A DNA stretch of 64,000 nucleotides, taken from positions 656,001 to 720,000 of the forward strand of contig NC_087385.1 of assembly GCF_963675165.1 (NCBI RefSeq), given 5' to 3'. Both the position numbers and the translations under genes were made by a program. The DNA is from Halichondria panicea. Lineage: Eukaryota > Porifera > Demospongiae > Suberitida > Halichondriidae. Below are positions 1-12,160 of the stretch, piece by piece. Each line of letters begins with the position of its first letter. Position 1 is the stretch's first letter. The notes below the pieces were generated by a model, which made no database searches, was not told the DNA's origin, and saw only the letters and a list, made by a program, of their open reading frames with translations.

Positions 1-756
1 TTGCGAGGCTCATGTCCCTGGGCCCACGCCATCTCTATAATTATGCTCACAGCTTATCTTGCATCCCATGCATTCACACGGAGTACAAGTTACTCATCAA
101 CTTGACAACATGTACATGCACTTAATACTAGTAAATTGTATAGTATCATTGACACACATGCATGCAGGTTAACTCACCAAATGTAGATATGTACTTGAGA
201 ATTGCACTAGCTACTTGACTAGCATTGATCTCTCTTGTAGTACCAAGGTCTGGACTAATTACTCTTAATGATATTCATATCAAAAGGCTAAGAATTACCA
301 CAATCTAGCCAATCCACCACATAATATGGGATTCAATTTCAGTCCACAAATTAAGCTATAATACCAAAAAGGTGACTGGTGAAGCCACTAGCACCAACGT
401 TGCATAACATAAAAAATACACCCCAATGTGTTGCCTGATTAGTAAAATATTTTATATTTGGCTTCATGCTGTACATAATTATATTATTTTAATTATAGCT
501 GCATATTAAAATGCTATTTGCCTTGTGTGGAAACATAGCACCTCCAGAGTGGAGAGAGAGGAATCTCAATGATTGCTGCATGCATGACTGTACATGCACT
601 CAAGCAAATATCATTAATTAAGTCAGCAATCTACATTCAACAAATGAACACAAAAAAATTGAACAAAAATCATAACACCAAGACAACTAAACAAAACACT
701 ACTAACACAACAATGTCACACAGACAGTACAGTTCTAACACAGTCCCACAGTCTCT
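1..756. other. 3' flank of the HOIL-like gene, no gene seen
   Basis: AT-rich sequence beyond the stop codon of the minus-strand HOIL-like gene. I see no convincing coding exon. The part next to 757 probably holds the 3' UTR of that gene. Confidence 0.4.
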
Positions 757-3700
757 TCAGTGACAGTTCCTACAGGTCGGAGTGCACTTCTTACCCCCCA
801 CACGGCACTGACACCCACCAGACTTGTCCCCGGTGCCCTGCACAACACAAGAACACATCATAAGCAATTATGATAGCTTCAAATACTATAGAAACGTGTG
901 AGTAATTATTGTTGGTGGCTGGTAGATTGCTTGTTGTACATGTGTACACGGTGCTTTCCCCTTGTAGTGGGTTTGTTTGTTATGATGTAGAGGCTGTTAC
1001 ATAATCATGTTGTGTAATGTACTAGGGAATTTCCCCTGATTACGGCTTGTTTATGTACAACTAGGGACACAGCCAGATTGCCTAGTAACGATACGTACAG
1101 CTGGTCCCCATCGCCGTCCCTTGGTGGCCCAGCATATTTCAGTACGACACATGGAGCAGCGGATCCAATCACATCCGTCCTTCTTCTGGACGATGATCTT
1201 ACACTGAGGGCAGTTCATAGCTTCACCGTTCTTCACCAGACCCTGTGCACAAGACACAGAGTATAGAATAACATTAACAACAGCTTGAAGTTGAAGAGGG
1301 TATTAAATGAAGCTTTGCAAGGACCTGCTACTAGTTCCAATACTCGGTCAATCACCTAGCTACCTCACCTGCACCAGGGTTTTAAAACTAGCCAAACTAA
1401 AAATGGTTATAAATACTTAATCATACCTAAACCTGCTATCAAATAGGGTATGGTACATACACGTGTACTGTACCTCGAGCATCATCTGCGTTGCCATGGC
1501 AGCCTCATCATTGGCCGCCCTCCTCTTGAGATCGTCCTGATACTCCTTACAATCCATGCCCTCGTGAATAGCCTTACACAGGAGACAGTTACGCTTGTTG
1601 CACACCGGACACTGGAACTCGTTTACATCGTCCTCATAGAAACAGAAAGCTGTACAATCGGGAGTCTTACAATGGAAGCTGTTGGGGGAGGCGTTCTCTG
1701 CCTCACGTAGACCACGCCTTTGCACCGCCTCTAATTCCTCGTCACTCAGAACCTGCAGATTGAAAAATGGGAATGTGATAATTGTCCGTAAAAGTGCAGG
1801 TTCCTGTTCTACTCATTCTACAAGATACATAATTATGGTGTCTGTTAGTGAACTACTACTTTAGGGACTCAAAAGAGTAAGTTTAATTCTAGGATCATGT
1901 AGGGAACGTATATAAGGACAGTATCCCACCCCATTGGAGACGTGATCTCTCTTAAGAATACAATAATAGTGTCTGCATGAGCACTGGAAGACTAGGGCAT
2001 AGAGTAATAACTATTACAAGAACGATCACGTACGGTTCTCATCTCTCTTTCTGAGACGGCAGTGTGACACTGGTAGTTCCCGTCGTCAAATGGACACCCC
2101 ACGACAGCTGTCCCAGTATTTATTATGGTGTCATGGAGACAGCCCCTGTAATCAAACAGTAAGACATCAATTATTTAGAGTTTGGACATCATAACGCTAG
2201 TTTAGATATCTCTTGTTGCCAACAATTATTGGGTGTGAAAGAAATCCTTTTGTTAAACCTCTTATAGAGCTACTGAACGCAGCATTTATTTTAGAAATTG
2301 GATGCTCCAAACTAAAGTTATGGGCCGTTAAAAATGGCCACCAAAATTGTAAAAGTCTATAGCCATGCATAATAGTTTTACGGATCCAATTTCAACGATT
2401 TTCCGAAAGCTTAGAAAAATATTTTTCATTGAAGTTCATATTTGAGAGGAAAAACTATACCATGGTCCAAGGCCGAAAATAATTATGGACCTGACAAAAA
2501 TAATGTTGAATATAATTATTTGAAAGGTCTCTTTCAGAAAAGTTGACATCATCGGTCAATGGTATGGTTGTTCAAAGAAGTTTCATTTAAGGCTGGTATA
2601 CACATATACATCGTTATAGTAACACTCTTACTTGCAGAACTCGTGCAGACACTCCCTGAGGATCACCCCCTCTCCCGGCTCTGTGGGAACGTAACAGATC
2701 ATGCATTCAAACTCCTCTTTGTTGGTCACGACATCTGCGTCCTCCGCCTGGATGAGGGCTTGATAGTTCCTGATGGCTTCGTCCTTCTTACGCTCTCCCT
2801 CTAGCTTCTCATACTGAGGGCGGTGTTGTGTACATGTACAGTAGCTATGGTCTAAAGGCTGACACAGCTCTATAGAGTACGTGTACAGTAGCTATGGTCT
2901 AAAGGCTGACACAGCTCTATAGAGTACGTGTACAGTAGCTATGGTCTAAAGGCTGACACAGCTCTATAGAGTACGTGTACAGTAGCTATGGTCTAAAGGC
3001 TGACACAGCTCTATAGAGTACATGTACAGTAGCTATGGTCTAAAGGCTGACACAGCTCTATAGAGTACGTGTACACAAATACAAGGCTGATTCTTAGAGC
3101 ACTGATAAAACATTATTCACGACAAACTTTAGAATCAGTGTACATTCAAAGCAGAAGATAATTTTATACATACAGGACAAACAATTTTTTGGCATTAAAA
3201 ATCATAATGTTCAGTTCTTCCAGCTCCTCCCATCCCTCTGGCATGTGCATTCATTGGGGGGGCATAATTTCAGGGTTACCGACGTACGTCTGCAGGGGGT
3301 GGGAGGAGCGGGGGGGGACAGCTGTCAGTATAGTTACTGTATCCATGGGCCACACCAGTCTCTGAATCAACAATCTACAAGGTACTGATGCTCCTAAAAA
3401 CCAAAAACTTCCTAATATGGTAATGCACTTGATTGACTTACGTAATGTATAATTTTAGAACACTTTTAGACCGTATGCATATACACAACATGACATCACT
3501 GAAAACGCTGTCCACAGTGCAGAAAACAGTAAGCTACAAGACATTTTTTTAATGGGTTTTCGTTTTTTTTAATGAACAACAAGTGTACGTACACTCACCT
3601 CTTGAAAGAGCTCATCATTCTTCTGCTCGTCCAGCTGTAGCGTATCCAATGGAGTGTCGTCAGGGACATCATAGTCCTCTGGTCGAGGTGCAGTGCACAT

Positions 3701-6700
3701 CTCACAGCCGGGTCGTCGTGGTTTGTTATGGTAGGTACAGACTGAGCACTTCCAGCCCGGTTTCTCTTTAATAATAGGGGGGGCCAAATTCAACTGTGAG
3801 GGGACCCCCAGCACAGCCTGGGGGTTAGGCTGGTCTGGCCCCCTTGATAGCACATCTACATGAGGCAGGACACTCACTGCCCCTGGAGGGGGAGGTTTAC
3901 GGGCCCCCTGAACGGGAGGGTTCTGGAGGCCTGACACCCCCTGGTTGAGTTGTTCGTACACGGGCTCATCAAACTGCGGGGGGTATTGAACAGGTAGGGG
4001 GTCTTGCTGTGCTCGAAACTTGGGGAGCCCACTATCAGTAAAGCCGGGATTGTAGCCACGATTACCGATCTTGTCGTAAGTTGGATCACCTGCAAAATAA
4101 ACAATTTTGGTGAGCTCTGAACTGAGATCTAGTAAAAACACTTACCACCGAACTGCTGTGGAGGTCCCATATTATCTTGAGGGAAATTCCCCTGCCCTTG
4201 GTATCCACGGTCATGGGACGGAGCTTGTGGGAAACCAGACTGATTAGGATCTCCTACCATTTGTCCCATTTGTCCGTGCATAGGTCCCATCATATGCTGC
4301 CCACCTTGGGAGTAATTAACTCGTTGCCCCTGAGGGTAATTAGGCTGCTGCCCCTGAGAGTAATTAACTCGTTGCCCCTGAGGGTAATTAGGCTGCTGCC
4401 CCTGAGGGTAATTAGCTTGTTGTCCCTGAGAGTAATCGGCTTGTTGTCCCTGGCGATTATTAGGAGCTTGGATAGCTGGTGGCAGTGGAGCCTGTACTCC
4501 GGACTGCTGCTTGTTTTGTTGAGCCCGTTGGCGAGTTTGTATGGCCTCCAAATCTTCCTTGGCAACGTTAGCTTTCTTAGTGTGCATGACGTAGAGGTAG
4601 ATGATCTGCTGTGAGTCACTGCCTTTGACACACTTGAGGCCATAGCTGCTCAATGGCTGACGGTCATCACTCTTGATCAGCTTGGAGCCTATAATCCAGT
4701 TCTGAGAAGAACGGGGAATGTGGAATTTTTGCTCCACCTGAAAAAAAAGAATAATCATTTGCAGTCAGTGGTAGTTTGACAGTTACATTTACATGTATAA
4801 TAGATATTATAATAAATTATGTTGCAGGCATACAACTGTACGCAGTAAACCACTAGGGACATAATTATGTGTATTTTTAGGGGAATAGCCATAGGCTAAC
4901 TATGCTGCGACTATTCACATCTGGTACTCTATCAGGATGATGGCAGCATATTCATATTCTCACCATAGTCTGTAGGTCAAAGATGGTGAAACTCTCACAT
5001 ATTTTATCAAGGAAGACACAGAGAGGCTTCTTCTGAGGTTGTTGGAACTCCACCACCACCTCCAACCTGCACACATGACAATCACATGATAATTAATACA
5101 CAAGACAATTAATCATCCAACTGCTTCCCTACCATTACATGTACATGTATATGATCCTAATGTGTGTTTTTATTGTCTTGAGTTTCAAGAGTTGTCAATT
5201 CCGGTTCTAAAGTACACAGAACAGACTCACATGAACTCCGGTTCCGGTTCCTGTTTGGTCCCCTTCTCACACTCTATTCTGAGGTTGGCTTTGACCTGGA
5301 GGGCACTGGCCAGTAGGCGCTGTGCTTGGCCCTCGTTGCCTTGGTTGATGGCGTTCATCAGTGACACAGCTAGAGTGCCTGCAACACAGGGAGGAGGTAC
5401 AATAGGGGACGTTCATACATGTACAGCACTTATGTGCTACTATGTACAGTCCTGTGTATCCAAGTAACTGCTTACACGTATGTAGCAAGCATTATTATAG
5501 TCAAGTCATACCTACAGTTTATACCCGGGCCAGCACTTATACAGCTCACATCACCCACTACAGGCCTATTTAGCATAATCATTTTACACATAGCAATTTA
5601 TGCACACATTTTGGAATGACAACTATTACCAAGAGTGCATGGACCATTAGCCTAGGTACTAGGTCACGGCTCACACCACCCACTCACCTAGCTGTGCCTC
5701 CTCCACAGGCTCTGGTTCCCTCGGTCGTCTGATTTGTGGGTTTATCTTGGGAGGTCTCTGTCCGCCAGCCTGTGGTATCTGTCCACCCTGATTGTAACCA
5801 CCACCACCCGGCTGATTCCCACGGTGATACGGATCTATAGTGCTGGCGTTGTAGGACATTTGCTGATGTTGTTGCTGTGGAGCATTGCGATACTGAGGCT
5901 GTCCATAGTTCTGCTGCGGTTGTGATTGGGGGTTGAAGTTCCCACGATTCATACCCCCTGGTTGTGGGCCAGGGTTGTTGGGCCCGGGGCCATAACTGCG
6001 CCCCCACTGATTCTGCGCCAGTAGCTCTTGAGGAGGGTGACCACTGAAACTGTTGGCCATCGGTTGATTAGTGTACTCTCGAGGTGGTAGAGGTGCTTGA
6101 TTCCTGACAACTGGATTCCTTACAACTGGCGGGGGTTGGTCAACCATGTCCACTGCATTTTTCTTTGGGGGACCCGGACGAAGGGGGGCGTTGTTGAACT
6201 GGGGCAGTTGCTGAAACCCCCCAGGCTGTAGTGGTGATGGCTACAGGGGGAGAGTGAATTGAAATGAATATTGCCATGAGGGGAGTAACGCAGTGTACTT
6301 ACGTTGATTGACGGCTGATTCTGTGGTCTAATAATGGTAGGCTCGATACGTCTGTTGCCGTTACTAGGTAGTGTTGTCGGTCCAAAGTTGACAGCAGGGT
6401 TCGGTAGTTTGTCGGGACCAATCGTAGTCCTAGGAGAAGACCACGGCATGTCTGAGGAGATGGGGAATACATTCAGTGCTTATAACACACACACCACACT
6501 AAGTACACATACAGCATATTTACTGCATGTTCTTTTAATTAATGTACATTGTATGTGACATGAGGGAAATACCTATCAGTACACCAAACGATTAATGACC
6601 ACACAAACAAATTGCTTACGGTGACAGTATAATAATTAACACTCACCCATTTCGTTGACAATCTTAGCATAGAAGGCGTCGCCATCGACAGTGTCCCGGA

Positions 6701-7132
6701 ACTTGATAGCATACAACTCTTTAGCATCAGCCAGAGGGATCTGTAGGAACCCAGACCCATCAGGAGATGAGTGCAGTCGACTCTCCCTCGACAAGGCATA
6801 GTCAATCCTCTGTACGTATGCGTGTGCATGTGTGTGTGGGGGGGGGGGGGGGGGCAAAATTAATCTCAAAAGATATCATTTACGTGAATCTGCTGTCTTG
6901 ATATTCGGTCAAACACTAGCTTCAATTAACACATGTGTCACTTGCAATGTAGCTAGCTGCTAATATTCACCTCTCCGTTGGCAATGAGCCTCATGAAGTA
7001 GCTGTTGTCTCTCTTCATAAACTGGACTCGGGATGGCTTGTTTTGGTCGTCCACAGGCAGCCATTTTTGAGCAGTGAAGTCCCTCCGGAATACGTGCTCT
7101 TCACAGGCAGCAAAAGCCACTGGCGGAGGCAT
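757..7132 (-). CDS. RBCK1: EVH1-UBL-NZF-RBR protein, HOIL-1/SHARPIN-like LUBAC subunit
   Basis: Thirteen exons on the minus strand: 7132-6971, 6809-6647, 6451-6303, 6240-5688, 5378-5231, 5066-4964, 4737-4146, 4089-3599, 2813-2632, 2145-2034, 1752-1474, 1242-1099, 837-757. All joins are GT-AG, in phase, and total 1052 aa. The C-terminal 230 residues match HOIL-1 closely: RING1 (ECMICY...CLHEFC), IBR ([20 protein letters not shown]), and RING2 ending in TCRNCH. Upstream are an NZF finger ([21 protein letters not shown], about residues 736-756) and a UBL containing [12 protein letters not shown]-1 is a RING-IBR-RING ubiquitin ligase of the linear-ubiquitin complex. Unlike vertebrate HOIL-1 (about 510 aa), it begins with an EVH1/WH1-like domain (WLP...SRVQ, residues about 10-105) and a long Pro/Gln/Asn-rich linker. 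An in-frame ATG at 7162 would add ten residues. The family call is firm; the EVH1 call is from motif pattern only. Confidence 0.9.
2330..2545. repeat. dispersed repeat copy (family with TTTCnGAAA-type core)
   Basis: Intron sequence with the phrases 'catggtccaaggccgaaaa' and 'cgattttccgaaagctt'. Related phrases recur at 20660-20900, 36385-36545 and 55845-55990, so this is one copy of a degenerate interspersed repeat. Confidence 0.5.
2834..3073. repeat. 47-bp minisatellite, five copies
   Basis: Five nearly identical head-to-tail copies of a 47-bp unit beginning gtacagtagctatggtc, with starts near 2836, 2883, 2930, 2977 and 3024. It lies in the intron between exons 8 and 9 of the HOIL-like gene, so it does not alter coding. 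The near identity implies recent expansion. Confidence 0.95.
4311..4445 (-). repeat. in-frame peptide repeat (NYPQGQQ/NYSQGQR type)
   Basis: Within exon 7 of the HOIL-like gene a tandem DNA repeat encodes about six heptad-to-octad units of the form (A/P/V)NY(P/S)QGQ(Q/R). The repeat keeps the frame. It forms part of a low-complexity Gln/Pro/Tyr-rich linker between UBL and NZF. Confidence 0.85.
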
Positions 7133-7162
7133 GATCACACAAGTAGCTTCGATACAAAGCAA

Positions 7163-7439
7163 AGATATCCAGAGCTAGCTAGCTAGCTATAAAGCTAGCT
7201 AGTTTTTTATTTTAAGCTTAATAGAAAGCGTAAAAGCGAGGTCATGATCTAAGGGGAATTCCCTGAAAATCCCCCTGCCTCTCTTCACTAACAATGACGT
7301 CACGATTGATTATAGCACATGTCCGTTTCTGCGCATGTGCACTTTCCTCACAACTTGCAGCTAATTTATCACCACTATAAATCCAGAGCTACGGTAACTA
7401 AAAACCTAGTGCCTACAGCCCTCTACCAACAGCCAAGCC
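7163..7439. promoter_or_regulatory. bidirectional promoter with CRE palindrome
   Basis: The 277-307 bp between the divergent start codons of the HOIL-like gene (minus) and the ALDH gene (plus) must contain both promoters. It holds a perfect CRE/ATF palindrome TGACGTCA at 7295-7302 and a GC-rich gcgcatgtgc motif near 7332. No TATA box is obvious. Function is inferred from position and motif. Confidence 0.55.
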
Positions 7440-9649
7440 ATGAGTGAACCAGCTAACAAGAAGGCTCGTTTCGCCAGCCCTCCAGAAGTGAAGTACACTC
7501 AGATCTTTATCAACAACGAGTGGGTGAACTCTGTGAGTGGCAAGACCTTCCCAACCATCAACCCCAGCACTGGAGAGAAGATCTGTGATGTACAAGAGGG
7601 AGACAAGGTGTGTGGGACATTAGGAGCATACATGGGATTGTGATCTTCAGCATTCATTAGCTAGTTGCCCATTCACTTAGTACCTATAAATCTAATTAGT
7701 GGTCTAAATGCATTGTAGTGCAGTGTGGTGTTCTTGCATGCTAGTAGTGTTAGAGTGCTGTTGTATAAGGCCACTCCAAGTGACACTCTGGTTTCTGGTC
7801 CTGAAGTTTTTCTAATTGCATGCGGGCGGGCGGCTTTTCTCATTATGTCATTATCAGTTTCACCTTATGAATCTCATTATTTTGCAAATGAATATCATTA
7901 TCACACTATTTTTGTACCGCATGGACCATTATGCGCTTGCGTAGTGGAAATAATGGGATAGAAATCCAATAATGAGATAGAAATCCAAGAATAAAATCTG
8001 ATGCGGGCGGTGGACCAGAAACCAGAGTATCACTTGGAGTGGCCTAATTCCATTCTAAAAGCCGTTATTGTGGCTGCTGTGTTGTCTGTGGTTAACGGTT
8101 GAGCCCTGGCCTTGTAAGAGGATGTAGCTGTCATTATGACACCCAATACACCCGACAGTTTGTACACCTGTTATGATAAATTCATGCTTCACTGGTGCAC
8201 TATTAGCCAATGAATAGTAGCCATGTCACACCATTATTTTGTCTTAATTGTACTTGTACATTTTCCTCGTAACATTACAAAATTAACTCTTTCTTATCAA
8301 TTCCCCCGGTGCAGGCTGACATTGACATAGCTGTGGATGCTGCTTGTGAGGCCTTCAAGTTGGGCGGTACCTGGCGTACAATGGATGCATCAAAACGTGG
8401 TGTGCTACTCAACAAGTTGGCTGATCTCATCGAACGCGATCACGAATACCTCGCTCGACTCGAAACCCTCGACAACGGCAAACCTTTTAAGGATGCCTAC
8501 AACACAGACGTCGTCCTCGCTATTAAATGCTATCGCTATTATGCCGGATGGTCCGACAAGATCCAAGGAAAAACCATTCCAACTGACGGAAATGTCTTCA
8601 CATTCACTCGCCACGAGCCAGTCGGTGTGTGTGCTCAGATCATCCCCTGGAACTTCCCCCTTGTGATGCAAGCCTGGAAACTAGCACCTGCCCTGTGCTG
8701 TGGTAATACGATCGTCATGAAGGTGGCTGAACAGACCCCACTCACTGCCCTCTATGTTGCTGCTCTCTCGAAGGAGGCTGGATTTCCACCAGGTGTTATC
8801 AACGTTGTCCCCGGTTATGGGCCCACGGCTGGTGGCGCTCTAACTACCCACCCTAAAGTTGACAAAGTGGCTTTTACTGGATCTACCGAAGTTGGTCGCA
8901 TCGTGAAGCAAGCTGCCGGAGCGAGTAACTTGAAGCGTGTGACTCTGGAGCTTGGAGGAAAAAGTCCCAACATTGTTCTGGCTGATGCTGATTTGGATCA
9001 CGCCGTGGAGACCAGCCATTTTGCCCTCTTTTTCAACCAAGGCCAATGCTGCTGTGCAGGATCTCGTACTTTTGTTCACGAGTCAATCTACGACGAATTT
9101 GTTGCTAAGAGCATTGTCAGGGCTAAAAATCGTCGAGTGTCGCATCCTGAAAATAACGATTGCGAACAAGGCCCTCAAGTCGATCAAGAGCAGTTTGACA
9201 AGATCATGGGTCTAATTGATGTTGGAAAGAAGGAAGGAGCAACCTTGGAGTGCGGTGGTACTCGCGTGGGGGATAAGGGATATTTCATTGCCCCCACCAT
9301 CTTTACTGGTGTGACTGACGAAATGAGAATTTCCCAAGAGGAGATATTTGGCCCTGTGATGCAGATCATGAAGTTTAGCACCATAGAGGAAGTGATTGAG
9401 CGCGCTAACAAGACCATCTATGGCCTGGCTGCCTCTATTTTCACTCAGAATCTAGACAATGCTCTTACACTTGCTCAAGGCATTCGTGCTGGCAGCATCT
9501 GGGTCAATTGCTACGATATTCTCGAGGCATGCAACCCGTTTGGAGGGTTCAAGCAATCGGGTAATGGTCGAGAGCTGGGAGAGTACGGCCTGCAGCAATA
9601 CACTGAGATCAAGTGCGTCACTATCAAGGTTCCTCAGAAGAACTCTTAA
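7440..9649 (+). CDS. aldehyde dehydrogenase, ALDH1/2 class
   Basis: Two exons, 7440-7607 and 8315-9649, joined in phase 0 to give 500 aa, the usual length for cytosolic/mitochondrial ALDH1/2. It oxidises aldehydes to acids with NAD(P)+. Visible features are [13 protein letters not shown] (cofactor loop), the general base Glu in LELGGKSPN at residue 268, and the nucleophile in [12 protein letters not shown] at residue 302. Both catalytic residues fall at the canonical human numbers. The C terminus KVPQKNS is ALDH2-like. The N terminus ([13 protein letters not shown]) lacks a clear mitochondrial presequence, so a cytosolic ALDH1-like role (retinal or general aldehyde oxidation) is likely. Exon 2 is intron-free and intact. 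Confidence 0.96.
7768..8045. mobile_element. MITE in ALDH intron 1
   Basis: A 278-bp element bounded by 34-bp inverted repeats: aggccactccaagtga at the left and its complement tcacttggagtggcct at the right. The arms differ at one position (gacac versus gatac). It has no coding capacity and contains short internal repeats (gatagaaatccaa twice). Non-autonomous DNA transposon or foldback; a clear target duplication was not resolved. Confidence 0.85.
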
Positions 9650-9877
9650 AGAAAGAAACTCTCTTAGGCTGCAGTACAGCTTTAGATGGTAGAAAGAACA
9701 TTGTTACATAGAAAGAGAACAGATATTTTTTTGTTGATCCCTATGATTTAGTTATTAATTGATGTATATTTGCAACTGCAGTGAGCCCCTGGAAAACAAT
9801 GATATGTGGTAATAATCGTCAAAATCAAAAGCCGTGGTACCCACGTGTACGTTTTTGCAAGTGAACGAGAAGTCAAG
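9650..9877. promoter_or_regulatory. intergenic spacer ALDH to DDX28-like
   Basis: Short tandem (same-strand) spacer carrying the ALDH 3' UTR and presumably the helicase promoter. No repeat or consensus element stands out. Reading upstream of 9878 stays open to an ATG at 9806, so an N-terminal extension is possible. Confidence 0.35.
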
Positions 9878-11685
9878 ATGACACATTACAGTGTTTGGGG
9901 AAGACGACTGGTGAGGTATCTGTCAGTGGAGGGCAGGTCATTCAGAGGGGACTACAGTGGGAAGCTCCCTGAGGCTGTTCTGGACAGACTGTCTGCACAG
10001 GGCATCACAGATCCTAATCATCTGCAGAGAAAGGTATGTGTGCTGCAATTATTATGGTGGTTCTACTAGTGTATTATGTGTGTGTGTGTGTCCAGTGTCT
10101 AGATGTGTTGCTGGATGGCAGCCAGGAGGCAGCTGTTATAAATGCAGAAACTGGATCAGGGAAAACATTCTGTAAGCTTCGTATAATAATTAATTATACA
10201 CTGTCCGTTGCATTAATTACAGTTGCACAGGTATGACTTTTATTATAACACATGCTCAGGTTTCCTCCTCCCTATTCTGAGGTTGTTCTCTGAGCTGTGG
10301 AGCAGTGGTGGTGCTATTCCCTCCTCCTCATCGCTGATACTGGTACCCACACCCCATCTAGGTTATCAGGTTGGTAGCAGTTTATTAGCTGCTATACAGT
10401 AATGTACTTTGTTCTTATCATACAGTAGCATATGCATTTGCACTGAGCTTTAGCTTTGTTTTGATACCATGGATACGATTGCATAATGTAATTTGTGTGG
10501 ATCACTATAATCAATATTCCTTGTTTTTGTACTGTCCAGACAATCGAGACATAATAATTATTTATTGCATTATGTCCTCTTTCCCCACAGATACAGTCCC
10601 TGTACAGGTCCCTCGCTGACCCTCTCTGGGGTTCCTCCATATCCCATCACAGCGCCAAGCTCACCCTCATGCCCTCCACCTCTCTCGTGATAGCCACACC
10701 CACTTCCCTCGTACAATACGACCTGCAACGAGTACTGAGACATGTTCGACTACTATGTGTGGACGAGGCCGATGCTCTACTCACTGGCAGTGAAAAAGAA
10801 TCAACTTTAACAATCATGGACACACTCAGAAAAAATAACGACCAAACAAACAAAACTGAAATTCCAAGTACAGTATCTGAGCCAACGGATTGTTCTACCA
10901 GGGAAATATTTCAGACACGTTTTATTTTCACAGCTGCTACTCTCCCCTCAGGGGGTAAACAGACGGTTCAATCTCGCTTGAAAAGATGGTTGCCTAAAAA
11001 CACTTTGCATATTACCACCGACAACACACACAAGCTACTACCAACTGCTGAACTGAGATTTGTCACTATTGAAGCGACTGTAACTGGTGATCGAGAGCGT
11101 CCTAAGATTGCTAGCAAGAGACTGAACATAGCGAAGCGACAACAGCTGATAAAAGATCTCTGTGGATTGGACACTAATCAAACGCCACCAAAAGTACTCA
11201 TTTTCTGTAACTCTGTGCTCAGTGGCGAGCATCTTCACCGGTTTCTAGCAAGGCCTCTACCTGACCTCTACAACCTGACCCCACCCCATTGGTGGTCGGA
11301 TAAAGTCGGACGTTTGTTCAAACAAGAAGACGGCGATGTATCAAGTCTTGAAGACACTCTGAAGAGATTTCAAACTGGAGCGTTGAATGTGTTGGTGTGC
11401 AGTAATCTTGGTTGTCGTGGACTTGACCTACGAGATGTTACAGCTGTGATACAGTATGATTTTCCCGGGAACGTGGCGGAGTTTATACACAGAGCTGGTC
11501 GTACGGCAAGGGCCGGTCGTTGTGGTCATGTGATCAGTTATGTGGACGAAGAGAGCAGTGGTCTGGCCAATCAGATTAGAGACACTAGTGGCGGGTCAAT
11601 GGACAGATTGTTTAGTCGAAACAAGATGTTGAGAAGACGCCTCAATAGAACTGTAGCCAGTGAACAACAGTCTGTGTGTGTGTAA
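9878..11685 (+). CDS. DEAD-box RNA helicase, DDX28-like
   Basis: Four exons, 9878-10033, 10096-10171, 10260-10369 and 10591-11685, give 478 aa with consistent phases. Motifs in order: Q-type Gln in LQRKCLDVLLDG, motif I AETGSGKT (about 69-76), Ia PTPHLGYQ, Ib ATPTSL, II DEAD (172-175), III AAT, IV LIFCNS, V CRGLDL, VI HRAGRTAR. These are the ATP-binding and RNA-unwinding motifs of superfamily 2 helicases. The AAT motif III, the YDFP before HRAGR and the short length resemble DDX28, a mitochondrial ribosome-assembly helicase. The basic N terminus (YSVWGRRLVRYLS) is compatible with mitochondrial targeting. Other small DEAD-box helicases (plant RH22/39 type) share the C-terminal LFSRNKMLRRR, so orthology is only probable. 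Confidence 0.88.
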
Positions 11686-11764
11686 GTGTGTGCTTGCGTG
11701 TGAGTGCATGTATACCTACATTGTATATATAATTACAGTCATAATAGTTATATTCTAGTCAAAT

Positions 11765-11883
11765 TATATTAGAGACGCTAATGGCGGGTCAATGGAGGGA
11801 TTGTTCAGTCGGAACAAGATGTTGCGAAGACGCCTCAATAGAACTGTATCTAGGGAACAATTCAATTACCGTCTGTGTGTGTA
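11765..11883 (+). pseudogene. duplicated 3' coding tail of the DDX28-like gene
   Basis: About 115 bp that repeats the last 38 codons of the helicase (11570-11685) with about 80-85% identity, starting at the RDxxGGSM block and ending in the same CV-stop and gtaagtgtgtg. It lies only 80 bp downstream on the same strand. It is either a decayed partial tandem duplication or an alternative last exon. No RT evidence is available here. Confidence 0.75.
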
Positions 11884-12160
11884 AGTGTGTGCTGTTTGTT
11901 CTTAATTGCATATACTTGTTTTAATTTTGTATTCCTATAATAACTCAACCGGCTACAGCGCTATATAGCTGCAGTAGGTACTCTTCACTAGCTATAACCC
12001 TCCTTCACTATAATAACCCCCTCCCCCATGCTATAATTATATAGTATACATGTACAATAATTATGTTTGATCTGTAATAATACAAAAAAAACTTATTATG
12101 ATGACAGTGTACAATTAATTATGTGAACTGAGAGATTGAAAACGGCAATAGTCTTATAGA
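11884..12160. other. convergent intergenic region
   Basis: AT-rich DNA between the 3' ends of the DDX28-like gene and the glycosyltransferase. No gene or repeat recognised. Confidence 0.35.
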
